64,000 nt of DNA from DATFVA01 sp963764235 (GCA_963764235.1 CAVXRO010000006.1:558001-622000); one strand, 5' to 3'. Shown: positions 9,360 to 19,053, numbered from the stretch's first letter. The notes: generated by a model not told the origin, from the letters alone. Made by a program: numbers and translations.

Positions 9360-10061
9360 TTATATTTTCCTCATTATGAAAACCATAAATCCCATATATG
9401 CATCTCCTCCCAGCTTTAAATATACATTTGATTCGTGGCTTATTTTCTTGAGTAATTTTTTATAGTAGCTTTTTTCCTGTTCGCTCATATCTCTGGTCTC
9501 ATTTGCCAGCAACCTTTCACTCTCACGATAAAAATCCTTCAAAGTGAAGGAAAGGTCTTTTTTATCAATTATTTCAAAACCTTTCTCTACATAATATTTA
9601 TCCGCTGCGTCAGGATTTAAAGGCAGAATATCAGAGGACTGCCAGATATCTTTTACGAATTCGGGGGGATCATCTTTAAGCATAACAATTTCACCCGCGC
9701 AGTAAAAACCTCCCGGCTTCAGAATCTTTTGGATCTCTTTTGTTATTTTATTCCTTGAAGGCACTGAAACGGACGCCTGGGCGTAAATGACATCAACTGA
9801 TTCATTCCGGAAGTCGGTGTTGTCATATTCCATCATACGGACTTCAACATTCTTCTCACCCGATTTTTCCAGTCTGTATCTCATCGTAATAAGAGAATCA
9901 TAATCATCAACTACTATAATAATTTTCGATGGTCCTCCAAGGTTAATCTTTTGAGCAATTTCGATGGTTCCGGGTCCCAAAATGAGCACATTTTTAGCAC
10001 TAACCTCAGTACTGCTGAAGAAAAAACTGACCTGGTGGCTGCTGCCGGGAAGAAATATCAT
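9360..10061 (-). CDS. class I SAM-dependent methyltransferase, substrate unknown
   Basis: 233 residues. The motif I strand and loop VLILGPGTIEIA is followed by an acidic end of strand two (IIVVDDYDSL) and by SVDVIYAQASVSVPSRNK and LKPGGFYCAGEI, the standard order of a Rossmann-fold methyltransferase (methyltransf_11-like). The C-terminal 80 residues are helical and charged. It begins 203 bases from the divergent S9 peptidase gene and ends at the TTG start of rlmD, with no gap between them, so the two methyltransferases form one transcript and are probably translationally coupled. The substrate cannot be inferred. Confidence 0.75.
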   Translation of the reverse strand: MIFLPGSSHQVSFFFSSTEVSAKNVLILGPGTIEIAQKINLGGPSKIIIVVDDYDSLITMRYRLEKSGEKNVEVRMMEYDNTDFRNESVDVIYAQASVSVPSRNKITKEIQKILKPGGFYCAGEIVMLKDDPPEFVKDIWQSSDILPLNPDAADKYYVEKGFEIIDKKDLSFTLKDFYRESERLLANETRDMSEQEKSYYKKLLKKISHESNVYLKLGGDAYMGFMVFIMRKI

Positions 10062-10264
10062 CTTTAATGTTCCGGGGAATTAGATGGAGTTTTAATTTTT
10101 CGGGGTGCAATTTACTTAAACTTTTTCAAACCCCGAAGATTGTGTGATGCAAATGGCTTAACGTTGCCTTTATAAACAAGTTAGGCTATTTTTGGAAAGC
10201 GGTCGGGGAACAAAATGAATCATTATCGGATTCCCTGCAGGCAAAAATTCAATTCGAGGCTTTA

Positions 10265-12295
10265 ATGAAAAAATTAGTCTTATTACTGGTTTTAATTCCG
10301 TTCGTAATTCATTCGCAGTCAAAACACCCTTTAACAGTTGATGATCTCTGGGCTATGAAGAGGGTTGGCACCTATTCTCTTTCTCCTGACGGCAAAACAA
10401 TAGCATTTTCAGTAACACAATACAATATGGAAGCAAACAAGGGGAATACCGATATTTACCTCGTAAATAGCGATGGCAGCAGTCTTCACCCCTTAAAAAA
10501 TTCTGATAAGAATGAGTCGGGACCAGTATTCTCTCCCGATGGTAAAAAAATCGCATTCATCAGGGATGGCAAAATTTGGACGTGCGGTTATGATGGTTCC
10601 GGCGAAGAGCTTATAGCAGATATTTCCACAGGCGCTTCAGGTATAGTATGGTCTCCCGATGGTTCAAAAATATTGTTTGTCTCTTCGGTATATCCTGAAT
10701 GCGCAAACGACGAATGCAACAAAAATAAGGAAGAGGAAAAAGAGAACAGCAAGGTGAAGGCAAGTATTTTCAAACATTTGCTCTTCAGGCACTGGAATGA
10801 ATGGCGCGGTGGAAAATTCAGTCATCTTTTTTTACTTGATATAAAAACAAAAAAATACACGGATCTGTTTCTTCATAAAGAAAAGGATGTACCACCTATA
10901 GCGCTTGGAAGCAGCCAGGACTATTCATTCTCACCGGATGGAAAAGAAATCTCGATCACTATGAATCCCGATACGATGGTTGCAATAAGCACCAATAATG
11001 AAATTTATACAATTCAGTTAAGCGATGTTAAGGATAATACGGCAGCACCGCTTAAAAAGATATCTGATAGTCCCGGCAACGACAACCAGCCGGTTTACTC
11101 GCCCGACGGAAAGTATATAGCTTACGTTTCGATGAATGAAGCAGGACATGAATCGGGCCAGCAGAACCTCGTTTTATACAACCGTTCTACAGGAGAACGT
11201 AAGATCATTACAGGTGATTTCGACAAATCAGTAGGACAGTTCAAATGGTCTCCCGATTCAAAATCCATCTACTTTATTGCCGAGAATGAAATATACAGCT
11301 CGGTTTATAAGATTGATATCGCCTCGCAGAAGGTGGAAATGCTGCTGAAAGAGCATGACAACGCTTCTGTTGCTGTTTCACCTGACGGCAAAGTGCTGTA
11401 TTTCGAACAGCAGAGGAACAACCTGCCCACTGAAGTATTCTCTATGAATACAGAAGGCAGCAATATAAAACAGCTTACTGCTCTTAATAAAGACCGTCTG
11501 GCAAACATTGAGATGATCCCGATCGAAACATTCTGGTATAAGGGCGCGCAGGGTGAAAAACAGCAGTCGATTCTTGTTAAACCTCCGTTTTTCGATTCCA
11601 CAAAAAAATACCCGATGATATTGCTTATACATGGAGGACCCCAGGGTCACTGGAGCGATGATTTTCACTACAGGTGGAACACACAATTGTTTGCTTCTAA
11701 AGGTTATGTTGTAATAGCTCCGAATCCCACAGGAAGCACCGGGTATGGACAGAAACTAACTGATGCAGTATCGGGCAACTGGGGAGGCGACCCTTATACA
11801 GATATAATGAATGCAACAGATTATGCGCTTAATAACTTCAGCTTTATTGATAAGAAGAACCTATTTGCTGCAGGAGCTTCCTACGGCGGTACTATGATTA
11901 ACTGGATAGAAGGACATACAGACAGGTTTAATGCCCTTGTCTCACACGATGGGGTATACGACCTGAAAAGTATGTACGGCACTACAGAAGAATTGTGGTT
12001 CGTGGAATGGGAGTTAAAAGGAACACCCTGGAGTAATCCCGAACTTTACGAAAAATGGTCGCCCAGCAATTATATTCAGAATGCAAAAACGCCTATGCTT
12101 ATTGTTCAGGGTGCAAATGACTTCCGTGTGCCCGAAGGACAGGCTTTTGAACTGTTTACGGCTTTGCAGCGACAGGGAGTGGAAAGCGAATTATTGTATT
12201 TTCCGGATGAATACCATTTTGTAACTAAGCCGCAAAATGCTGAACTTTGGTGGAACACTATATTTGACTGGTTTGAAAAACATAAAAAGGAGTAG
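10265..12295 (+). CDS. exported S9 family (prolyl oligopeptidase-like) peptidase
   Basis: 676 residues with a signal peptide (KKLVLLLVLIPFVIHSQ). The N-terminal half is a beta-propeller of TolB/DPP-type blades carrying repeated SPDGK motifs (near residues 38, 95, 125, 220, 275 and 375). The C-terminal alpha/beta-hydrolase has Ser539 in GASYGG, Asp619 in GANDFRVP and His651 in DEYHFV, a complete triad. The family cleaves short peptides, often releasing dipeptides in the periplasm of Bacteroidota. It is followed after 2 bases by a DUF1232 gene, so the two are one operon, ended by the terminator at 12711-12743. Confidence 0.92.
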   Translation: MKKLVLLLVLIPFVIHSQSKHPLTVDDLWAMKRVGTYSLSPDGKTIAFSVTQYNMEANKGNTDIYLVNSDGSSLHPLKNSDKNESGPVFSPDGKKIAFIRDGKIWTCGYDGSGEELIADISTGASGIVWSPDGSKILFVSSVYPECANDECNKNKEEEKENSKVKASIFKHLLFRHWNEWRGGKFSHLFLLDIKTKKYTDLFLHKEKDVPPIALGSSQDYSFSPDGKEISITMNPDTMVAISTNNEIYTIQLSDVKDNTAAPLKKISDSPGNDNQPVYSPDGKYIAYVSMNEAGHESGQQNLVLYNRSTGERKIITGDFDKSVGQFKWSPDSKSIYFIAENEIYSSVYKIDIASQKVEMLLKEHDNASVAVSPDGKVLYFEQQRNNLPTEVFSMNTEGSNIKQLTALNKDRLANIEMIPIETFWYKGAQGEKQQSILVKPPFFDSTKKYPMILLIHGGPQGHWSDDFHYRWNTQLFASKGYVVIAPNPTGSTGYGQKLTDAVSGNWGGDPYTDIMNATDYALNNFSFIDKKNLFAAGASYGGTMINWIEGHTDRFNALVSHDGVYDLKSMYGTTEELWFVEWELKGTPWSNPELYEKWSPSNYIQNAKTPMLIVQGANDFRVPEGQAFELFTALQRQGVESELLYFPDEYHFVTKPQNAELWWNTIFDWFEKHKKE

Positions 12296-12297
12296 CT

Positions 12298-12690
12298 ATG
12301 AAAGAAACAGATTTTCAGAACGGAAACGATCTGACCGAACTCGAAGAATTTGATGCACTTGACTTTGGGGGAGAGAGTGAGGAAAAAACCAGTGAGAAAA
12401 TGAATTATGTAGAAGAAAATCTCTGGGAAAAACTTGAACGGGTCGGTAAGAAAATTTCCTTTGCAAAAGATATACTTGCGCTTTTAAGGTATATGAGAGA
12501 TCCTCTTGTATCGTGGCACCGCAAGGCCATCGTTGTTGCTGCTCTTATATATTTTATCAGTCCTATTGATACTATCCCCGATATCACACCGCTGGTAGGC
12601 TACCTTGATGACCTTGGCGTTATAACCGCCGTTTTGAAATTCCTGGGGCATGAGCTCATCCCATATTACGACTCATCCTACCGAAGTTGA
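12298..12690 (+). CDS. DUF1232 (YkvA-type) membrane protein
   Basis: 130 residues. The first 45 are acidic and probably disordered (LTELEEFDALDFGGESEE). The DUF1232 core follows at about 78-118: KAIVVAALIYFISPIDTIPD, then PLVGYLDDLGVITAVL, with the family's SPIDxIPD signature. These are small one- or two-pass membrane proteins of unknown function. It is coupled to the S9 peptidase gene with a gap of only 2 bases. Confidence 0.85.
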   Translation: MKETDFQNGNDLTELEEFDALDFGGESEEKTSEKMNYVEENLWEKLERVGKKISFAKDILALLRYMRDPLVSWHRKAIVVAALIYFISPIDTIPDITPLVGYLDDLGVITAVLKFLGHELIPYYDSSYRS

Positions 12691-12710
12691 TTATAACAGA
12701 AAATTTGAAA

Positions 12711-12743
12711 AAAATTCCTGTCATTCCGGCAGGAATTTTTTTT
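12711..12743 (+). terminator. rho-independent terminator after the S9/DUF1232 operon
   Basis: AAAATTCCTG at 12711-12720 pairs perfectly with CAGGAATTTT at 12730-12739 across a 9-base loop and runs into eight Ts. It starts 21 bases after the DUF1232 stop. Confidence 0.85.
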
Positions 12744-12789
12744 ATTCACAGATCAAATATCTGAATTTTTGTAAATTTAACAGGAATTT

Positions 12790-13341
12790 ATGGAGAAAAA
12801 AATGAACTACAAGATTGTCGATTCTGATATTTTATTCAGGGGAAAGGTTTTTGATTTAAGAGTTGATAAGATAAAATACGACAGCGGAAACGATGGTATA
12901 AGGGAGATTGCTGTTCATCCTGGCGGTGCTGTTGTTGTGCCTGTTAAGGCTGACGGTAAGTTTGTTATGGTTTCGCAGTTTCGTTATCCCTTAGAAAAAT
13001 TCCTGCTGGAATTTCCTGCTGGTAAACTTTATTTTAAGGAAGATCCTGAAGCGTGTGCTTTCAGAGAACTTCAGGAGGAAACAGGTTATAAAACAGATAA
13101 TCTTCAGAAGCTTGGTGCAATTACTACAACACCGGGTTTCTGTACAGAAATACTACACCTCTATTTAGCGCAGGAGCTTACTCCCGGCGAACATAACCGC
13201 GAGGAGGGAGAGTACGACATGGAGGTTAAGGAGTTTACTTTCGGGGAAATTGAAGATAAAATATTTAAAGGTGAAATAATAGATTCAAAATCGATATGCG
13301 GATTCTATATGGCTTCAAAGCTGCTTTTAACTAAGTCGTAA
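12790..13341 (+). CDS. NUDIX hydrolase, ADP-ribose pyrophosphatase type
   Basis: 183 residues. The Nudix box lies at about 78-100: GKLYFKEDPEACAFRELQEETGY fits G(x5)E(x7)REUxEExGU, with E and R residues in place. The preceding FRYPLEKFLLEFPAGK and the following TTPGFCTEILHLYLA are typical of the ADP-ribose/ADP-sugar pyrophosphatase subfamily (NudF-like). It would hydrolyse ADP-ribose to AMP and ribose-5-phosphate in the cytosol. Two in-frame ATGs exist (12790 and 12802); the first gives MEKKMNYK, the second MNYK, and either is possible. It stands alone between a terminator and recN. Confidence 0.88.
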   Translation: MEKKMNYKIVDSDILFRGKVFDLRVDKIKYDSGNDGIREIAVHPGGAVVVPVKADGKFVMVSQFRYPLEKFLLEFPAGKLYFKEDPEACAFRELQEETGYKTDNLQKLGAITTTPGFCTEILHLYLAQELTPGEHNREEGEYDMEVKEFTFGEIEDKIFKGEIIDSKSICGFYMASKLLLTKS

Positions 13342-13409
13342 CTCTGCTTATTAACTTTGAAATTCCATCCAAAATAAATTAATTTTCAGCTCGACTTTAA
13401 AGTTTGGAA

Positions 13410-15113
13410 ATGCTTAAATCACTTCACATAAAAGATTATGCACTCATAGACACTATTGATGTTGAGTTCGGGAAAGGACTGAATATTATTACTGGTGAAA
13501 CGGGAGCAGGAAAATCTATACTGATTGATGCGATGGGACTGCTGCTGGGGGAAAGAGCTTCAACTGAGGTTGTAAGGAAGGATGCTGCTAAATCTATAGT
13601 CGAGGGCTTCTTTAACGTTGAGTCGAATAAAAAAGTAAAAAGACTGCTGGAAGAAAATCAAATAGATTTTTTCCCCGAACTTATTCTTCGCCGGGAAATT
13701 TCACTCAAAGGTGCTAACCGCTGTTTTGTAAATGATACACCTGTCCCTTTATCAGTAATAAAAGACCTCGGTGATCTTCTTGTCGATTTGCATGGCCAGC
13801 ACGAACATCAATCGCTGCTGCGTACCGAAACCCATATAGACTTCCTCGATGAGTTTGCTGGATCAGAATCGCTGCTCGATGATTATGCGGCATCATTTAA
13901 AGAAGTCAGAGCTCTATCGTCCAGGCTGAACGAATTGAAGGAAAAGGAATCATCCCTTAAAGAGAAAAAAGATTTTTATGCTTTCCAGATAAAAGAGATT
14001 GATGCCGTTACTCCGCAGGAAGGGGAGGAAGAGCAGATAACTAATGAACTGAATATCCTTGAAAATTCTGAAATACTGCTGGGTATTACCGGTTCGGTTT
14101 ATGAAAGTCTTTTTGATTCTGAGAATTCAGTTCATGATCAGCTCACGCAGATAAAAAGCAGGATCGAAGAGCTCTTCGGGATAGACAACAGCTTTGAAGA
14201 AATAGACAAAGAATTTGAATCGATTATTGCCCAGGTTCGCGATGCGGCAGAATTTATAAGAAAGTATAATACAAAAATTGATCTTGACCCTGAAAACCTT
14301 GAGAGACTTCGTGTGAGACTTGGTGCCCTTGCCATGTTGAAGAAAAAATATGGCGGTTCTATTGAAGCCGTTCTGGCTTACAGGGAAAAAATCGGCCGTG
14401 ATTTCGATGCCGCCGAAAATTATAGTCACAATATTCAAAACCTGGAAAAGGAAATCATTTCTGCACGGGAAGCTTCCGGTAAGATTGCGGAGAAACTTTC
14501 GCTTAAAAGAAAGGAATCTGCAAAGAAGGTTGAGAAGGAAGTTGTGAAGGTATTGGGTGGATTGGGTATTGCAGACTCCATCTTCATAGTAAAAATGGAA
14601 CAGGCCCGGGTTTCAGACAGCGGTGATTATGTCCTTATCAATGGTAAAAAATATAAGGCTGACGGCAAAGGGATAGATGCTGTTGAGTTCTATATTTCAA
14701 CAAATCCCGGTGAAGACATGAAGCCTTTAATTAAAGTTGCATCAGGAGGGGAGGTATCAAGAATTATGCTTTCGCTGAAAACTATACTTGCGAAAAATGA
14801 TAAACTGCCGTTGCTCATCTTTGATGAAATTGATACCGGGGTAAGTGGAAGAATTGCGCAGAAAGTGGGAAACTCGTTAAAATCACTCGCCTCAGCCCAC
14901 CAGGTAATTGCAATTACCCACCTTCCGCAGATAGCCGGTCAGGGTGACAGTAATTACGTTGTTGAAAAAGGTGCTGCCGACAAAAGAGTGACAAGCTCGA
15001 TAAGAAAGCTGAACGAAGAGGAAAAAATTAAGGAGGTGGCTAAGCTTATGAGCGGGGAAAATATTACCGAAGCCAGTCTAAAAGGTGCCCGTGAATTAAT
15101 GGGGTTGAATTAA
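13410..15113 (+). CDS. recN: DNA repair protein RecN
   Basis: RecN is an SMC-like ATPase that gathers DNA ends at double-strand breaks. The 567-residue protein has the N-terminal half-ATPase with Walker A GETGAGKS (about residues 30-37) and the HGQHEHQSLL motif. A coiled-coil middle (about 150-370) follows, then the C-terminal half with the signature VASGGEVSRIMLSLK and Walker B LLIFDEIDTGVSG. I chose the ATG at 13410 (MLKSLHIKDYALI) rather than the TTG two codons earlier. A TAACTTTG promoter-like element lies 50 bases upstream. It is the second double-strand-break gene of the window besides ku. Confidence 0.95.
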   Translation: MLKSLHIKDYALIDTIDVEFGKGLNIITGETGAGKSILIDAMGLLLGERASTEVVRKDAAKSIVEGFFNVESNKKVKRLLEENQIDFFPELILRREISLKGANRCFVNDTPVPLSVIKDLGDLLVDLHGQHEHQSLLRTETHIDFLDEFAGSESLLDDYAASFKEVRALSSRLNELKEKESSLKEKKDFYAFQIKEIDAVTPQEGEEEQITNELNILENSEILLGITGSVYESLFDSENSVHDQLTQIKSRIEELFGIDNSFEEIDKEFESIIAQVRDAAEFIRKYNTKIDLDPENLERLRVRLGALAMLKKKYGGSIEAVLAYREKIGRDFDAAENYSHNIQNLEKEIISAREASGKIAEKLSLKRKESAKKVEKEVVKVLGGLGIADSIFIVKMEQARVSDSGDYVLINGKKYKADGKGIDAVEFYISTNPGEDMKPLIKVASGGEVSRIMLSLKTILAKNDKLPLLIFDEIDTGVSGRIAQKVGNSLKSLASAHQVIAITHLPQIAGQGDSNYVVEKGAADKRVTSSIRKLNEEEKIKEVAKLMSGENITEASLKGARELMGLN

Positions 15114-15290
15114 TCGGTAAAAAATATCAATCTGAACTGAATTTTATTCCGCAAAACTGATATTTATAGATTCAAATCAGATCAGAATTAAAGGTATTAT
15201 TTTTGTTATTACAAGGAGATTATGTAAAATAATATCCTTTATTACAATTGAGTTAAATAAAAACTTAAAATAATCAACAAGGAAGCTTAG

Positions 15291-16178
15291 ATGAAAAGGA
15301 CACTACTTTTACTAATATTTATTTTCCTTACAGTGAAACCTGCTATTTCACAAATAGAGGATAGACTCGCTCAATTGGGAGAGGATAATGTTTCTCAATA
15401 CATCAGACCATTTGTTACTTCTCTCGGTACGGCTATGAATTCCAACGGTTATTATTCTGCTGATATCTCCACAATGTTATCATTTTCTGTGAGTTTCAGG
15501 GGAATGTATATTTTGATTCCCGAAGACCAGAAGTCTTTTACACCCACATTCAGCCAGGTTGGTTACAATGCCACCAAACAAACCGCTACTGTTTACGGCG
15601 ACAAAGGTGCAGCTTATGCAGGACCTCAGGGATACATTGTAATGCCCCCGGGAATAAACCGATCATCTATTCCTGTTGCGTATCCCCAGGTCAGCGCAAG
15701 TCTTTTGGGTACACAGTTAATACTTAGATATCTTCCACCGACCAAGATTGCTGACAATAATGATTTGAGTATTTTTGGCTTAGGTGTCGCACATAGTATC
15801 AGTCAGTATATCCCTCTTTTCCCGCTCGACCTGGCCGTGCAGTTTCTTTATAATAGGCTTGAAGTATCGGACATAATGAAGCTTAACAATATCGCATTTA
15901 ATGTGCACGCAAGTAAAACTCTTGGGCCGCTCATACCTTATATCGGACTTCAATATGAAAAAACTACGCTCGATTTGAATTATACCATAAAAGCTGAACC
16001 GCAAAGCGGCGACCCGGCCATCAGAAGCGATCAGACAATTTCAGCTTCCGTTGAGGGGGATAATAATTTCAGAGCTACTGTCGGTGCGGCATTAAAACTT
16101 GCAATAATCGTGTTTAATGCTGATTTCAGTATAAGCGCCCAGCCAATTGTTTCAGGCGGATTAACTTTTGCATTTTAA
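15291..16178 (+). CDS. exported outer-membrane-like protein (DUF6588-like)
   Basis: 295 residues with a signal peptide (RTLLLLIFIFLTVKPAISQ). The mature protein starts IEDRLAQLGEDNVSQYIRPF, which I associate with DUF6588, a family of Bacteroidota/Ignavibacteria envelope proteins; this name is from memory. The rest alternates short amphipathic strands (LFPLDLAVQFLYNRLEVSD, FNVHASKTLGPLIPYIGLQYE) and ends in an aromatic residue (GGLTFAF), as outer-membrane barrels do. It is followed after 13 bases by a small lipoprotein-like gene, so they probably form a two-gene operon. Function unknown. Confidence 0.65.
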   Translation: MKRTLLLLIFIFLTVKPAISQIEDRLAQLGEDNVSQYIRPFVTSLGTAMNSNGYYSADISTMLSFSVSFRGMYILIPEDQKSFTPTFSQVGYNATKQTATVYGDKGAAYAGPQGYIVMPPGINRSSIPVAYPQVSASLLGTQLILRYLPPTKIADNNDLSIFGLGVAHSISQYIPLFPLDLAVQFLYNRLEVSDIMKLNNIAFNVHASKTLGPLIPYIGLQYEKTTLDLNYTIKAEPQSGDPAIRSDQTISASVEGDNNFRATVGAALKLAIIVFNADFSISAQPIVSGGLTFAF

Positions 16179-16191
16179 TAATGGAGAGAAA

Positions 16192-16746
16192 ATGAAAAAA
16201 TATTTAATACGATTCGGAACATCTGTTGTTCTACTATTTCTGATGCTGGCCTGGAATGGATGTGATGAATTCAATTCACTGCCGCTGAATATTCCTTTCT
16301 CTTTTAATCTAAGTGTTGAAGGTTCGACTTCTACATTGACAGCCAATCAGTCATACTGCCTGAGCACAGATTCAAAAACATATGATGAATACAGGGACAA
16401 AATCCATAGCCTTCATTTTATTGAAGCTGCTTACAGGACTAAGAATGTGGTTCCTGCGGATCTTTCAGGCAATACAACTGTAACTCTTCAGGATGGTGAC
16501 GGGAATGTTCTTTTCTCATACGATATACCCGGAGCAACGCCTGCAGATTATATGAGTCCCAATTCACCATACATTTTTCAGCTCACTCAGTCACAGATTG
16601 ATTTCCTGAACACGTATCTTAATAGTCTGCTCAGTGAAGGCGCCTGCTTTACAGCAACGATTACAGTTAATAACATAACCGGTCAGTCGCCATATACTAT
16701 AGATGGCGCTATTGATATGGTGATAGAAGCTGATACGGAACTGTAA
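16192..16746 (+). CDS. small exported, probably lipid-anchored protein
   Basis: 184 residues starting MKKYLIRFG after a GGAGAGAAA ribosome binding site; the frame is open a little further upstream, but only this ATG has a binding site. The signal segment TSVVLLFLMLAWNGC ends in a cysteine at an acceptable though non-canonical lipobox (W-N-G-C). The mature part is a beta-sandwich-like sequence (FSFNLSVEGSTSTLT, SGNTTVTLQDGDGNVLF). I do not recognise the family. It lies 13 bases after the DUF6588-like gene and may be its partner. Confidence 0.6.
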   Translation: MKKYLIRFGTSVVLLFLMLAWNGCDEFNSLPLNIPFSFNLSVEGSTSTLTANQSYCLSTDSKTYDEYRDKIHSLHFIEAAYRTKNVVPADLSGNTTVTLQDGDGNVLFSYDIPGATPADYMSPNSPYIFQLTQSQIDFLNTYLNSLLSEGACFTATITVNNITGQSPYTIDGAIDMVIEADTEL

Positions 16747-16767
16747 TTTGATTCTCATATGAATTTA

Positions 16768-16929
16768 GAGACTGTCTTATAAGTTTGAAATTGTCAACCT
16801 GAACTTTATCCTGAACTTGCCTGCCCCGCTCCTAGCGGGGTTTCAGGATTGTTTCAGGTTCTGACCCGATTCGAAATCGGACAATTAGATTCCGAAATAA
16901 ATTCGGAGTGACACTTTTGAGACAGCCTC
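16768..16929. repeat. dispersed intergenic repeat, GAGGCTGTCT-bounded, 162 bp
   Basis: The unit begins GAGACTGTCT and ends AGACAGCCTC, near-perfect inverted ends (9 of 10). Inside it are nested palindromes: CCCCGCTCCTAGCGGGG, CCTGAACTT/TCAGG pieces and GATTCGAAATC. The inner phrases CTGAACTTTATCCTGAACTTG and CCCCGCnnnnAGCGGGGTTTCAG recur at 36921-37000 and at the right window edge. The 10-bp ends recur at 20603-20641. Such non-coding repeats are common in this bacterial group. Confidence 0.75.
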
Positions 16930-17023
16930 TTTTCATTTTAAACTAAATGTTGTGCATAAATGTTGTTTTTCATCTTTATATACCTTTCTTTATTTTTACT
17001 TATTAAAAATTTTCAGGTGTTAA

Positions 17024-18556
17024 ATGAGATTTGAAAGAGCCGCGGGTATACTGTTACATCCAACTTCTCTTCCGGGCAGCTTCGGTATTGGCGACCTGGG
17101 AAAGGAAGCTTATAACTTTGTTAATTTCCTGGAATCGTCGGGACAAACGCTCTGGCAGGTTTTCCCTCTTGGCCCTACCGGATACGGCGATTCACCTTAT
17201 CAGTGTTTCTCGGCATTTGCGGGCAATCCTAATCTTGTAAGTCCTGAACTTTTAAAAGAAGAAAAACTGCTCACCGAAGAGGATATTTCAAATCCCCCGA
17301 ACTCTGATCCCCACCATATTGATTTCGGCGGAGTTATAAACTATAAGAAGGAAATTCTGCATAAGGCATTTGAAAAATTTAAATCCAATAACTCTTTAAC
17401 GGGAAAGAAATTCAAACAGTTCTGTGATGAAAATAAGAAGTGGCTGGAGGATTATGCCTTTTTTATGGCAGCGAAGGATTATCACGGCGGTGGGTTGTGG
17501 ACAGAATGGGACAAAGGTCTTGTTAAAAGGGAAGAGAAAGCGCTTAATGAATGGAAGAAGAAACTGGATGACGGAATAAACTATCACCGTTTCGTGCAGT
17601 ATGTCTTTTTTCAGCAATGGTCGGATATTAAGCGTTACGCAAACAGCAGGGGAATAAATATAATCGGCGATATGCCCATATTCATTGCCTATGACAGCGC
17701 TGATCTCTGGGCTCATAAAGAACTTTTTTCGGTTGATGAAAAAGGGAACCTGAAGTTTGTTGCAGGTGTGCCTCCTGATTATTTCAGTGCTACGGGTCAG
17801 CTTTGGGGAAATCCCTTGTATAAATGGGATGAGATGGAGAAGGATGATTTTCTCTGGTGGAGACTCCGAATGAAACAGATATTCAGTCAGGTTGACATAG
17901 TCAGGATTGATCATTTCAGGGGATTTGATGCTTACTGGGAAATTCCGGGCGGAGCCGAAACCGCTGAAAAAGGCCGGTGGGTAAAGGCACCGGGAGAAAA
18001 GTTTTTCAAAACTCTGCGGGAATACCTCGGACCGCTGGCTATCATAGCTGAAGACCTGGGAGTGATTACAAAATCAGTTGAAAAGCTTAGGGATAATTTT
18101 GATTTTCCGGGAATGAAGATATTGCAGTTTGCATTCGGAACAGGCATGGAACGGAAATTCCTGCCTCATAATTATAATCCTAACTGCCTGGTATATACCG
18201 GCTCACACGATAATGATACAACTGTTGCCTATTTTGAAAAAGAGAAAAACAATGGCAAAGATATTTACCAGCACGCTCAGCAGTATCTTGACTATCACGG
18301 TGATGATATAACCGGTGCATTGATAAGAACTGCCTATGCTTCGGTAGCTGACCTTGTTATTATCCCGCTGCAGGATATATTGAGGCTGGGAGGCGAGGCG
18401 AGAATGAATTTTCCCGGTAAACCTGCCGGTAACTGGCAGTGGCGTTTTACCTGGGACCAGGTCCATCCTGAACTGGCAGGTCATTATAAATACTTAAGCG
18501 GATTGTATGAGCGCCCGCCTAAGCCTGTAATTGATACAGAAATTGATGTTAATTAA
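17024..18556 (+). CDS. malQ: 4-alpha-glucanotransferase (amylomaltase, GH77)
   Basis: 510 residues, the length of the short Thermus-type amylomaltase. It transfers alpha-1,4-glucan segments between maltooligosaccharides in the cytosol. The opening RAAGILLHPTSLPGSFGIGDLG is diagnostic. The catalytic residues are the nucleophile Asp296 (VRIDHFRGFDAYW), the acid/base Glu343 (AEDLGV) and Asp396 (SHDNDT), nearly the same numbers as in the Thermus enzyme (293/340/395). The C-terminus has NFPGKPAGNWQWR. It is followed after 14 bases by a TerB-like gene. Confidence 0.95.
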   Translation: MRFERAAGILLHPTSLPGSFGIGDLGKEAYNFVNFLESSGQTLWQVFPLGPTGYGDSPYQCFSAFAGNPNLVSPELLKEEKLLTEEDISNPPNSDPHHIDFGGVINYKKEILHKAFEKFKSNNSLTGKKFKQFCDENKKWLEDYAFFMAAKDYHGGGLWTEWDKGLVKREEKALNEWKKKLDDGINYHRFVQYVFFQQWSDIKRYANSRGINIIGDMPIFIAYDSADLWAHKELFSVDEKGNLKFVAGVPPDYFSATGQLWGNPLYKWDEMEKDDFLWWRLRMKQIFSQVDIVRIDHFRGFDAYWEIPGGAETAEKGRWVKAPGEKFFKTLREYLGPLAIIAEDLGVITKSVEKLRDNFDFPGMKILQFAFGTGMERKFLPHNYNPNCLVYTGSHDNDTTVAYFEKEKNNGKDIYQHAQQYLDYHGDDITGALIRTAYASVADLVIIPLQDILRLGGEARMNFPGKPAGNWQWRFTWDQVHPELAGHYKYLSGLYERPPKPVIDTEIDVN

Positions 18557-18570
18557 TAAATGGAATTGTA

Positions 18571-19053
18571 ATGTTTGAATATTTAAGAAGAATTTTTAGT
18601 GTTCCGCCTGAAACAACAGAAATTAAGTACGAAGAGAATACATACAAAGAAGTTGATGAACAGAAGAAGCTGCATGTAGCTACCTGTACTTTATTCATTG
18701 ATATGGCAAAGGCTGATGATAATTTCACCGGGAAGGAAAGGGATAAGATTATTTCAATCATGAAGTCTACCTTTGACCTGGAAGATGACTGCGTGAATGA
18801 ACTAATGGAACTTGCAGAGAAACAGCTTCAGGATGATGACAGCATCTATGATTTCACAAAGCTCATTAACAGGAACTTTAATAATGATGATAAGTTTGAA
18901 TTATTGAAGAACCTGTGGCGACTGATCTATATGGACAAAAAACTTAATATGTATGAAGACCATCTTATCAAGAAGATAGGCGGACTGATAAATATGGGTC
19001 ACGACGATATCATAGGTGCAAAGATGCTCATTAAAGAAGAAATGGGGCAATAG
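18571..19053 (+). CDS. TerB-like (DjlA N-terminal/tellurite-resistance fold) protein
   Basis: 160 residues, soluble and strongly acidic. Residues about 30-150 form an all-helical TerB-type domain: LHVATCTLFIDMAKADDNF, then ERDKIISIMKSTFDL, and later LLKNLWRLIYMDKKLNMYEDHLIKKIGGLI. The repeated A/D-D-x2-F/M-x3-E pattern is the family's metal-binding helix-turn. TerB-fold proteins are cytosolic and often linked to stress responses; the role here is unknown. It sits 14 bases after malQ, so it is likely co-transcribed with it. Confidence 0.8.
   Translation: MFEYLRRIFSVPPETTEIKYEENTYKEVDEQKKLHVATCTLFIDMAKADDNFTGKERDKIISIMKSTFDLEDDCVNELMELAEKQLQDDDSIYDFTKLINRNFNNDDKFELLKNLWRLIYMDKKLNMYEDHLIKKIGGLINMGHDDIIGAKMLIKEEMGQ

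Noticed and set aside
15122..15175. Hairpin AAATATCA/TGATATTT after recN as terminator
   Set aside because: The stem is AT-only with a loop of more than 30 bases and no T tract.
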